Positions 45,610 to 53,453 of a stretch of DNA of 64,000 nucleotides are shown here, in pieces. Positions within the stretch are counted from its first letter, which is position 1. Each line of letters starts with the position of its first letter. The position numbers and the translations under genes are program-made. Source of the DNA: Acinetobacter modestus. GTDB taxonomy: Bacteria > Pseudomonadota > Gammaproteobacteria > Pseudomonadales > Moraxellaceae. The notes beneath the pieces were generated by a model, which saw only the letters and a program-made list of their open reading frames with translations, was not told where the DNA came from and searched no databases. Location of the stretch: the NCBI RefSeq assembly GCF_014636095.1, contig NZ_BMDV01000004.1, positions 186,001-250,000 on the forward strand, in the 5' to 3' direction.

Positions 45610-46683
45610 CTACCATTGATATTGCGCAAATAATTGTGCACCCATTCTCTTAGCCTGATTAGTATTTAGATTATCTGCAATATATTTCACACCAAAATAA
45701 TCATGTTGAATTGATAACCCCAAGGCATGAGTCTGTGGTTCAAAATGGATTCCCCATTGCAATCCAGCATCCCAATAAGCATTAAGTTGCCAAAGACTAT
45801 TATATTGATTACTGATTGAGCTTATACCTAACTGCCAAGCCTGATCCGACTGATAATTGAAATCAGTATAAATTTTAAATGGCAGTTTTTGGGTGTATTG
45901 ATGGTGCTTACTAAATTGTCCGTGAATATCAAAGCGGGGGCGCTTATCCTGATCATAAGTAATCTGATATTGTGTATAAGGTGCATCTTGCCAATATAAA
46001 TAAGCAATTGCATCCTGAATATTAATGTTTACTTTCCAGTGATTCGCAATTGTCCCTTGTAATGAAGTATCAAATGCAAAACCATAACCCTGATTTGCAC
46101 GCTCATTCCACCCCATTTTATCTTCTTTTAGTGCAGGCTGGTCATAACTATAGTCAATTTGGCCATTCAGCCATTTAACGCGGTCCATGAGTTGCTTTTG
46201 ATCAGTTGTTTGAGCCAAAGCATTGACTTGACCATCCACATAATGTCGCCCAATTAATGCAGTTGCACCCGTTGTTAAATTCCAGTTCGGACTCAATTGC
46301 CATGTATAGGCAAATCTAGAGCCGACAGTATCAACATGCTGCGCCTCAAGTTGTAAATTATATTGAGTACTGGCATCAATCAATTTTTCATTTTTGATCT
46401 GATAATATAATGTTGCAGTATCTGGACTAAAATGTAGGACATAATCATAACGCCAAATCCAGCTAAAATCCCATTGACCCTGTTTAATACCCAACTGCAT
46501 TAAACCATGAGCAAAAGCATTTTTTCCTGATTTAAAATGCGTATCATTCCAATCATCTGTAAATGCGTGAATCGACACAGGTTCACTATATACATTTGCC
46601 TGCACTTGATAATAGATTTTTTCCTGAGCATGGGAATAGAAAGGAATCAATATCCCGAATACAGCTAGACTTTTTTTGAGCAT
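45610..46683 (-). CDS. predicted outer-membrane beta-barrel protein
   Basis: A 357-residue exported protein. From the ATG at 46683 it begins MLKKSLAVFGILIPFYSHAQ, a Sec signal cleaved near SHA-Q. The mature part is made of alternating hydrophobic/polar strands with many aromatic residues (LTTGATALIGRHYVD, WQLNAYWDAGLQWGIHFE) and terminates in FAQYQW, an aromatic C-terminus expected for BAM-assembled barrels. An ATG at 46719, two bases after the stop of the preceding lipoprotein gene, would add 12 residues before the signal. No specific family recognised; function unknown. Confidence 0.65.
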   Translation of the reverse strand: MLKKSLAVFGILIPFYSHAQEKIYYQVQANVYSEPVSIHAFTDDWNDTHFKSGKNAFAHGLMQLGIKQGQWDFSWIWRYDYVLHFSPDTATLYYQIKNEKLIDASTQYNLQLEAQHVDTVGSRFAYTWQLSPNWNLTTGATALIGRHYVDGQVNALAQTTDQKQLMDRVKWLNGQIDYSYDQPALKEDKMGWNERANQGYGFAFDTSLQGTIANHWKVNINIQDAIAYLYWQDAPYTQYQITYDQDKRPRFDIHGQFSKHHQYTQKLPFKIYTDFNYQSDQAWQLGISSISNQYNSLWQLNAYWDAGLQWGIHFEPQTHALGLSIQHDYFGVKYIADNLNTNQAKRMGAQLFAQYQW

Positions 46684-46705
46684 AAAAAAAGGGGATATTA
46701 CTCCC
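46684..46705 (-). terminator. short hairpin with T run between lipoprotein and barrel genes
   Basis: On the minus strand GGGGA and TCCCC form a 5-bp stem around GTAATA, followed by seven Ts that run into the ATG at 46683. It is likely to reduce transcription from the lipoprotein gene into the barrel gene. Confidence 0.55.
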
Positions 46706-46721
46706 CCTCTCCTTTTCATGA

Positions 46722-48110
46722 TTATGGTGCAATCGCTTTAACAGTATTATCTGTGAATTTTGCAGAATATATGTTATCTGACACTTTACTCACTGTGCCA
46801 TATGCGGTATTACCCACTTTGATCTGCGCTAATGAAAAATTATCAAGATCAGCAATTTCAACATATGCACCATTAGGATGAGACAATTTTGCCCAAACGA
46901 CAGGTACATCTGTTGTAATCAAATTATCAGTTTTAAAGTCAGCCGTAAGCACATCTTTATCTACAGTAATCTTAATCGTTGCTGTGCCTTTCTGATACTC
47001 ATTACGTTTAGCAGTTAAATTAACACTAAATGGTTTAATACTTGTGCCACCACCTTTGACATTACCACTGAGTTTCACATTAAGATCTGCATTAATAAAT
47101 GCTGCAGCAGATTCATTACCACCTGTAATATCAATTACTTTGGATAAATCATTATTTAATTTAATGCTTGCCTCTAAGTTCAGGCTTTCCGTTCCAGCAA
47201 TAGCCTTACCTTTTAAGTTTAGCTCAGTAGGAATAATTTCTGTGGATGTGCTTAAACCATCTTTAAATTGAACTTGCGTCGCTTTACTTGAAAACTCAGT
47301 TAAACTCAACTCTGCGCCTGTACCTACAGCAGTCAATACAACATTCGCAAACTTAAATTGCGCAGTCTTAGGAACTTGATCACTAGAACGATCACCCAAT
47401 TTTGCTGGATTGTTATAAACGACTTGAGCAGTACTATCACTATTTACTGCCAAAATTGCTTCTTTTTTATTCACAACATTCTTAGTGGCAATTTTCCCAC
47501 CAGCAACCAATTTAAAATCGTAAGTTGATTGAGATGCCGAGAATGGTGCTTCTAATTTCAAATTGGTTACAGTCACGTTGGCCTCATCACCAAAAACATC
47601 ATGACCTGTCTGAGTTTTATAGTCCCAAACATAATCTGTCCAATACTTAGCTGTAACACCACCTGTTACAGTCACTGAATTTGGTGTCACACTGACTTTA
47701 AGGGTGTTATTACTCAACTGATAATCAGGATAGTAATATTCCCCATACGTTGAATCTTCTTTCAATAAGGCTTCTAATTGAGCCGCATTATATTCACGAG
47801 TTGAATTCTGCGCATCTTGTTGTGCCAATGAGGCTAAAGTCAAAATTAAACCACTCGCATTAGCAGTATCCGTACCAGCATCACTAATTGCATCAAACGT
47901 TGGCTGATATTGTGATTGCAATCCATCAAAACTATCAAAATAAGAAATGATATTATTGGTTGTATCAATCAACTGTTTTGCTTTATTTAAATCTGAAACA
48001 GGAGCAACTGGATTACCATTATCAGTATTATTTGTAGAAGTACTACCACCTCCTCCACAAGCAACTAAAAATGTAGAACAAGCGAAAGCTAAAAATGTTT
48101 TTTTAAACAT
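46722..48110 (-). CDS. lipoprotein with Gly-rich linker, unknown function
   Basis: A 462-residue lipoprotein with signal MFKKTFLAFACSTFLVAC and lipobox LVAC followed by GGGGSTST, a flexible tether. The rest is Thr/Asn/Lys-rich beta structure, with several segments built on similar lines (LTAVGTGAELSLTEFSSKAT, LNLKGKAIAGTESLNLEASI), suggesting repeated domains. I recognise no enzyme motif. It is followed after a short terminator-like hairpin by the barrel gene, so the pair may form an outer-membrane complex. Similar lipoproteins seem confined to Acinetobacter, which I cannot check here. Confidence 0.65.
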   Translation of the reverse strand: MFKKTFLAFACSTFLVACGGGGSTSTNNTDNGNPVAPVSDLNKAKQLIDTTNNIISYFDSFDGLQSQYQPTFDAISDAGTDTANASGLILTLASLAQQDAQNSTREYNAAQLEALLKEDSTYGEYYYPDYQLSNNTLKVSVTPNSVTVTGGVTAKYWTDYVWDYKTQTGHDVFGDEANVTVTNLKLEAPFSASQSTYDFKLVAGGKIATKNVVNKKEAILAVNSDSTAQVVYNNPAKLGDRSSDQVPKTAQFKFANVVLTAVGTGAELSLTEFSSKATQVQFKDGLSTSTEIIPTELNLKGKAIAGTESLNLEASIKLNNDLSKVIDITGGNESAAAFINADLNVKLSGNVKGGGTSIKPFSVNLTAKRNEYQKGTATIKITVDKDVLTADFKTDNLITTDVPVVWAKLSHPNGAYVEIADLDNFSLAQIKVGNTAYGTVSKVSDNIYSAKFTDNTVKAIAP

Positions 48111-48236
48111 TTGACACCCCTTTTATAATAAAATTATTATCTAAATATTTTAAATTTAGGACTTAATAAAAGTCATATATTGACTTTGAACAAATAATAG
48201 CTACTTATAATTATAATGACAATTTATTATTTAATA

Positions 48237-48265
48237 AAAAGCCCTTTATTTACAAAAGGGCTTTT
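48237..48265 (-). terminator. intrinsic terminator of baeSR
   Basis: AAAAGCCCTTT and AAAGGGCTTTT form an 11-bp stem just past the baeR stop on the minus strand, with a T run after it on that strand. Confidence 0.8.
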
Positions 48266-48270
48266 ATATT

Positions 48271-48957
48271 TTACTCATCAGGATATTCAAAACGATAACC
48301 TACGCCATAAACCGCTTGAATCCATTCATGGCGATTACCTGTTTCAGCAGCTTCAGTAATTTTACGACGAAGATTTTTAATATGGCTGTCAATTACACGA
48401 TCTGCCACATCAAAGCTATCTGGATTAATATGATCTAATAATTGCGCACGGGAATAGACTTGACCTAAATGCTCCAAAAATAATTCCAATAAACGGAATT
48501 CGGTAGGTGTTAAAGTTAATGCTTTTTGTTGATACCAAATCCGTTGCTGTGCTTTATCGATACGAAATAAATCATTTTGATCTGGTTCTGCCTTACGCTC
48601 TAAACGACGTAAAACAGCTTGTACACGTGCAACCAACTCTTTCGGACTAAATGGTTTACAGATATAGTCATCTGCACCCATATTTAAGCCTAAAACACGA
48701 TCAATTTCTTCAGTACGCGCAGTCACCATAATAATAGGCAAATCAGATTGTTCACGCACTTTACGGCAAATAGTTAAACCATCCATACGAGGAACCATCA
48801 AGTCTAAAATCATGAGACTAGGTTTACGTTGTTGAAACTGGGTATAAGCATCCTGACCATCATGAAACATACTGACCTCAAAACCAGCCGCCTCTAAATA
48901 ATCACGAACCAACTGCGCTAGTTCAACTTCATCTTCAACCAACATAATATGCTTCAT
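48271..48957 (-). CDS. baeR: response regulator BaeR-like (OmpR/PhoB family)
   Basis: A 228-residue regulator with a receiver domain (acidic pocket in MLVEDEVELAQ, phospho-Asp in LMILDLMVPRMDG, Lys in ICKPFSPKELVAR) and a winged-helix DNA-binding domain ending YGVGYRFEYPDE. The ADDYICKPFSP block and 228-aa length resemble BaeR. I start at the ATG at 48957 (MKHIMLVEDE), with AGGA about eight bases upstream; earlier in-frame starts to 48984 add unrelated residues. It lies 46 bp after the kinase gene. In A. baumannii BaeSR influences efflux pumps and envelope stress; that role here is inferred. Confidence 0.88.
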   Translation of the reverse strand: MKHIMLVEDEVELAQLVRDYLEAAGFEVSMFHDGQDAYTQFQQRKPSLMILDLMVPRMDGLTICRKVREQSDLPIIMVTARTEEIDRVLGLNMGADDYICKPFSPKELVARVQAVLRRLERKAEPDQNDLFRIDKAQQRIWYQQKALTLTPTEFRLLELFLEHLGQVYSRAQLLDHINPDSFDVADRVIDSHIKNLRRKITEAAETGNRHEWIQAVYGVGYRFEYPDE

Positions 48958-49003
48958 GGTTTTCATCCTATCCATCGTCCTCAAGCAAAGAGGATCAAAA
49001 AAG

Positions 49004-50674
49004 TTATTTAATTAATTTTGGGAAAGTCAGTACACAACGCAATCCACCTAAAGGTGAATGATTAAAAGTAAGTGAACCACCTAAAGCCTGTGCAAGTTTA
49101 CAAGACAAAGCCAAACCTAAACCTGTTCCGCCAGTGCTACGTGTGCGTGAATCATCCACACGATAAAAACGCTCGCCTAAACGCGCCAACTGCTCATCAC
49201 TTAGCCCAAATGGGCTATCATCCACATACAATATCCATTCATGCTCATTTTGTTGAGTATAAATCTGTATTTTTCCACCTTGTTCTGTGTAACGTACACA
49301 ATTGCCAAGCAAGTTAACAATGATCTGTTTAAAACGATCTCGATCTAAAGATAGGCTTATTCCTTCGCCTGAGAGTGAAACATCAAGCTGCTTTTGTTCA
49401 AATGTAGGTTTAAAGTTCTCAACTTCTTGCAGTACTACATCCCATGGATTGACTTCAGCAAAATAGCATTTCAACTGCTGCGCATCTGCCTGTGCCAAAT
49501 CAGCCAAATCTTGTGTTAGCTTCTTTAAACTACTCACTTGACGCATCATTGCATCAAGATGCTCGGGTGTTGCTTTACGAATTCCATCCTGCATCGCTTC
49601 AATCTGTGCTTGTAACACAGCCAAAGGCGTTTTTAATTCATGAGAAGTATCTGCGACCCATTGACGGCGCGATTCCTCATGTTGATGCAAAATATCAGCC
49701 AAATGATTCAGTTGATTAGATAAATCTCCCAATTCATCATTTCGCTTAATCACAACTTGATGTTGGTAATTTCCACGCGTTAACTCCAACGTCGCATTGA
49801 GCAAACGTTGAATTGGCTTTTTGAAATAAGCTGCCATCAATAATGCAGCCACCAAACTGGAAAGCACGGTTAAGGCATAAACTAAAAGCAAATAACGCTT
49901 TTGATTACTAAAGAAATTGATACTCGATGCATCATCTTGATCCAGTACTGGTTTTAAGCCGAGATAACCCACAACTTTTTGATCGACCAGAATTGGACGG
50001 TAGGCTATTTGATCAGTTGCAGGTTCGCCCACAATAAATTGGTGTTTTTCATCATATAAAGACAGTCTTGAACTTAAACCTAAACGATCTGGAATTGATA
50101 CAAAACGTTTTTTAACATGTTCAGGTGATGAACTAGATTTGGTTTCTTGCTTGTCATCTTTCGCATCTTTCTTTAATCGAAATTGGCTCGGACTCAAAGG
50201 AAAACGTAAGCCTTCAAAGGGTTGATATTCTGAGGGTAAATTTTGTTTAAGAATCTTTAATTCTTCATCATTAAAAATCTGACGATTTTTTATTTCGGTG
50301 TTGTTTTGAGCTAAAGTGGGTGAAAGCGTTAATAAGGTATGGTCATTAAAATAACGTTGTTGTAAGGCAATATCATACTGACGGCGCAACCACCACTGAG
50401 ACAAACGATCATAATCATCAGGTGCTGCGTTCCCTTCAATTTGTAAAATCTGCGCCTGAATAGCATTCCCCCAGTCATGATAAACCGTATAAACATTACC
50501 TAGATTCGCAATCAAACGATCTAATTTTTGCATTTCCACATCAGCAACATAACGTGCGAAGTTCTTTTGCATGGTCCAATGCAATACCCCTAAACTGATT
50601 GTTGCAATCACTAAGGTAGTCAGTAATACCGTTAAAAATAAACGTATGGCTAAAGGCATGCGACGAACATTCAA
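49004..50674 (-). CDS. baeS: sensor histidine kinase BaeS-like
   Basis: A 556-residue membrane kinase: first membrane helix near residues 10-30, a periplasmic sensor region, a second helix (LLLVYALTVLSSLVAALLMA) near residue 265, a HAMP segment, the H-box VADTSHELKTPLAVLQAQ, the N-box LLGNCVRYTEQGG and the G-box TGGTGLGLALS. It is longer than E. coli BaeS (467 aa) because of the periplasmic region, which contains a Lys/Asp/Ser-rich insert (AKDDKQETKSSSSPE). It precedes baeR in the operon and is divergent from a small lipoprotein gene. Confidence 0.87.
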   Translation of the reverse strand: MNVRRMPLAIRLFLTVLLTTLVIATISLGVLHWTMQKNFARYVADVEMQKLDRLIANLGNVYTVYHDWGNAIQAQILQIEGNAAPDDYDRLSQWWLRRQYDIALQQRYFNDHTLLTLSPTLAQNNTEIKNRQIFNDEELKILKQNLPSEYQPFEGLRFPLSPSQFRLKKDAKDDKQETKSSSSPEHVKKRFVSIPDRLGLSSRLSLYDEKHQFIVGEPATDQIAYRPILVDQKVVGYLGLKPVLDQDDASSINFFSNQKRYLLLVYALTVLSSLVAALLMAAYFKKPIQRLLNATLELTRGNYQHQVVIKRNDELGDLSNQLNHLADILHQHEESRRQWVADTSHELKTPLAVLQAQIEAMQDGIRKATPEHLDAMMRQVSSLKKLTQDLADLAQADAQQLKCYFAEVNPWDVVLQEVENFKPTFEQKQLDVSLSGEGISLSLDRDRFKQIIVNLLGNCVRYTEQGGKIQIYTQQNEHEWILYVDDSPFGLSDEQLARLGERFYRVDDSRTRSTGGTGLGLALSCKLAQALGGSLTFNHSPLGGLRCVLTFPKLIK

Positions 50675-50805
50675 AAGCGAAATCTCAATAGTGTTCTATT
50701 TATGGATTGTAACCAACATGGTTCAAAAAAACTCTCCATTCTTTCTTCATCTTTATTATCTAATCTTTAACAATCGAATCTTAACTGACTACGCAGGATA
50801 AAATA

Positions 50806-51159
50806 ATGAACAAGACAAAAATTGTATTAATGACAACTCTTCTCGGTTCTGTTTTAGGTTTGGCTGCCTGCCAAGTAACACCTTCAGAACAAGGAATGAA
50901 TCATGACCGCCACCGCCACGAAATGCAACGTCAACCGCTAACCCCTGAACAACGTGCAGAATGGCAAGCTAAACGCGAACAACGTGAAGAACAACGAGAA
51001 CAAATGCGTGAAGAACATCGACTACAGAGAGCACAGATCGAGAAAGCCTGTCAGGGTAAACGCATCGGTGAGCGTGTGAATGTTCAGTGGAATAAACGTG
51101 TAATTGAAGGTACTTGTGACGTTCGCTTTACGCCTGAAAAATCACAATTCAAACGTTAA
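50806..51159 (+). CDS. small Arg/Glu-rich lipoprotein
   Basis: A 117-residue lipoprotein with signal MNKTKIVLMTTLLGSVLGLAAC (lipobox LAAC). The mature part has a dense charged helix (QRAEWQAKREQREEQREQMR) and a small C-terminal domain with two Cys (EKACQGKRIGERVNVQWNKR and GTCDVRF), which may form a disulfide. The central helix has a Spy/CpxP-like look but lacks LTxxQ motifs, so I do not assign it. Divergent from baeSR over ~130 bp, it may belong to that envelope-stress regulon. Confidence 0.72.
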   Translation: MNKTKIVLMTTLLGSVLGLAACQVTPSEQGMNHDRHRHEMQRQPLTPEQRAEWQAKREQREEQREQMREEHRLQRAQIEKACQGKRIGERVNVQWNKRVIEGTCDVRFTPEKSQFKR

Positions 51160-51192
51160 ACCTATGTAAAAATATAATATTCTTTCGTTATC

Positions 51193-51212
51193 AAGGCGCT
51201 TTAAGCGCCTTT
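51193..51212 (+). terminator. intrinsic terminator of the small lipoprotein gene
   Basis: GGCGC (51195-51199) and GCGCC (51205-51209) form a stem, extended by AA/TT pairs, around TTTAA, followed by TTTTA. It is a short, G+C-rich stem with a T run. Confidence 0.75.
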
Positions 51213-51393
51213 TATTTATTTGCCGAATCAATTATTTTTAATTACACAGCTGCTTACGATTTTTTGCATATTATTACGGGCGAATTCAACGCAAACTGCC
51301 TACAATCAATACGCTTTAAAATAATTTAAGCATTATCTTTGACTTTACAGTCACTAAGAAATGCCCTGTTAAAGCTTGTACGGAACTATAACT

Positions 51394-51412
51394 TGTTGCA
51401 CGATTAGCAACA
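51394..51412 (+). promoter_or_regulatory. possible operator before the first acyl-CoA dehydrogenase gene
   Basis: TGTTGC and GCAACA form a perfect 6-bp inverted repeat with a 7-base spacer (ACGATTA). The position ~80 bp before the start codon suits a repressor site; the cognate protein is unknown. Confidence 0.3.
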
Positions 51413-51489
51413 CAAAATGATACCCTTTGGGTATATTTACTATTGACTAAGATTATAACTCTGGTTTAACCAGTATTGAGGAAAATGCT

Positions 51490-53292
51490 ATGCCACAATA
51501 CAAAGCACCCTTACGTGATATGCAGTTCGTATTGCACGAATTATTAAATGCTGAAGCACATTACGCAAAACTTCCTGCATTTCAAGGCACCGTAAGCCGC
51601 GAATTGGTTGATCAATATTTAGAAGCAGCAGCTGATTTCTGTGAGAATGAACTTTCTCCTATCAACCAATCAGGCGATCGTGAAGGTTGTACTTGGAATG
51701 ATGGTGTTGTTACTACGCCTACAGGCTTTAAAGAAGCGTATCAAAAATATATCGAACTTGGCTTCCCTTCTCTTTCAGCTGATGAAGAATTTGGCGGTCA
51801 AGCATTACCAAACTCTCTAGGAATCACAATTTCTGAGATGGTTGGTACAGCAAACTGGTCTTGGGGTATGTACCCAGGTCTTTCTCATGGTGCTGTTCGT
51901 ACAATTGAACACCATGGTTCTGATGAACAAAAAGCGACGTATATGCCAAACCTTGTATCAGGTGTTTGGACAGGTACAATGTGCTTAACAGAATCTCATG
52001 CTGGTTCAGACTTAGGTATTATTCGTACTAAAGCAGAACCAAATGATGATGGTAGCTATGCAATTTCTGGCGAGAAAATCTTTATCTCTGCTGGTGAACA
52101 TGACATGGCTGACAACATCGTTCACATCGTTCTTGCACGTTTACCAGGTGCGCCTAAAGGCACTAAAGGTATTTCTCTCTTCATCGTACCTAAGTTCCTT
52201 GTAAATGCTGACGGTTCAGTTGGCGAGCGCAACGCTGTACGTTGTGGTTCGATCGAACACAAAATGGGTATCCATGGTAACGCAACTTGCGTGATCAACT
52301 TTGATAAAGCAAAAGGTTACTTGATCGGACCAGAAAACCGCGGCCTAAACTGCATGTTCACATTCATGAACACTGCACGTATTGGTACAGCCGTTCAAGG
52401 TCTTGCTGCATCTGAAGGTTCTTTCCAAGGTGCTTTAGCATATGCGAAAGATCGTTTAGCAATGCGTTCACTTTCAGGTCCTAAAGCGCCTGAAAAAGAA
52501 GCAGATCCAATTATTGTTCACCCTGCTGTTCGTAACATGCTTTTAACTCAAAAAGCATTTGCTGAAGGTGGTCGTGCACTTGTCTACTTATTGGCTCAGT
52601 ATGCAGATATCGTTGAAAAAGGCGAAACTGAAGAAGAGCGTAAGTTTGCTGACAACATCTTATCTTTGTTAACTCCAATTGCTAAAGCATTCTTAACTGA
52701 AACTGGTTCAGAATCTGCGAAGCACGGTGTTCAAGTATTTGGTGGTCATGGCTTTATTTCTGAACACGGTATGGAGCAAATCGTACGTGATACACGTATT
52801 GCTTGCTTATACGAAGGTACTACTGAAATTCAAGCACTTGACTTGTTAGGTCGTAAAGTATTGCAAACTCAAGGTGCAATGCTTAAAGATTTCACCAAGA
52901 TCATCCATAAATTTGTTGAAGCAAATAAAGACAATGCTGCAATGCAAGAATTTATTGCGCCATTGGCTGCTGCAAACAAAGAATGGGGCGATATCACGAT
53001 GCAAATCGGTATGCGCGCAATGCAAAATCCTGATGAAGTTGGTGCAGCTGCGGTTGACTACTTATACTTCTCTGGTTATGTAACACTTGCATTCCTATGG
53101 GCTCGTATGGCACTTGTTGCTCAAGAGAAATTGGCTGAAGGTTCAACAGAAGTTGACTTCTACAATGCAAAAGTAACGACTGCTCGCTTCTACTTCAAGA
53201 AGATCTTGCCGCGTGTTCGCTCACACGTAGATGTACTTTCAACTGGCGTTGCGCCATTGTTTGAACTTGATGCGGAACACTTCGCGTTCTAA
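51490..53292 (+). CDS. acyl-CoA dehydrogenase (C-terminal-extended type)
   Basis: A 600-residue flavoenzyme catalysing the first beta-oxidation step (acyl-CoA to enoyl-CoA). FAD/acyl-binding blocks are GTMCLTESHAGSDLGIIRTKA and ISGEKIFISAGEHDM; CLYEGTTEIQALDLLGRK carries the likely catalytic Glu region. The C-terminal extension beyond the ~400-residue core is shared with FadE-type long enzymes of this group. A second, clearly paralogous gene follows 161 bp downstream with its own upstream terminator, so the two are probably separate transcripts. Chain length specificity unknown. Confidence 0.93.
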   Translation: MPQYKAPLRDMQFVLHELLNAEAHYAKLPAFQGTVSRELVDQYLEAAADFCENELSPINQSGDREGCTWNDGVVTTPTGFKEAYQKYIELGFPSLSADEEFGGQALPNSLGITISEMVGTANWSWGMYPGLSHGAVRTIEHHGSDEQKATYMPNLVSGVWTGTMCLTESHAGSDLGIIRTKAEPNDDGSYAISGEKIFISAGEHDMADNIVHIVLARLPGAPKGTKGISLFIVPKFLVNADGSVGERNAVRCGSIEHKMGIHGNATCVINFDKAKGYLIGPENRGLNCMFTFMNTARIGTAVQGLAASEGSFQGALAYAKDRLAMRSLSGPKAPEKEADPIIVHPAVRNMLLTQKAFAEGGRALVYLLAQYADIVEKGETEEERKFADNILSLLTPIAKAFLTETGSESAKHGVQVFGGHGFISEHGMEQIVRDTRIACLYEGTTEIQALDLLGRKVLQTQGAMLKDFTKIIHKFVEANKDNAAMQEFIAPLAAANKEWGDITMQIGMRAMQNPDEVGAAAVDYLYFSGYVTLAFLWARMALVAQEKLAEGSTEVDFYNAKVTTARFYFKKILPRVRSHVDVLSTGVAPLFELDAEHFAF

Positions 53293-53327
53293 TCATAGAT
53301 TAGAGTGAGATGCAACGTTCATCACAG

Positions 53328-53362
53328 AAAAAGGACTGGTCAGTTTTGACCGTCCTTTTTTT
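53328..53362 (+). terminator. intrinsic terminator after the first acyl-CoA dehydrogenase gene
   Basis: AAAAAGGAC pairs with GTCCTTTTT, and GGTCA with TGACC within, around a short loop; a T run follows. Confidence 0.85.
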
Positions 53363-53453
53363 GTTTAATCAATGCTAAATTTACACTATTCAATTTATTT
53401 GTTCGTTTTATTTGATCACTTTGCACATGACCTGTGCGTAAAAAGGAACGATT

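Larger units (their letters stand above)
51160..51489. other. 330-bp spacer with terminator and promoter region
   Basis: It holds the terminator of the lipoprotein gene (51193-51212) and then ~270 bp before the acyl-CoA dehydrogenase gene with no ORF. It includes a TGTTGC/GCAACA inverted repeat (51394-51412), ATACCC/GGGTAT around TTT (near 51420-51434) and CTGG/CCAG close to the start. One of these could be an operator for a fatty-acid-responsive repressor, but I cannot match any to a known site. Confidence 0.45.
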
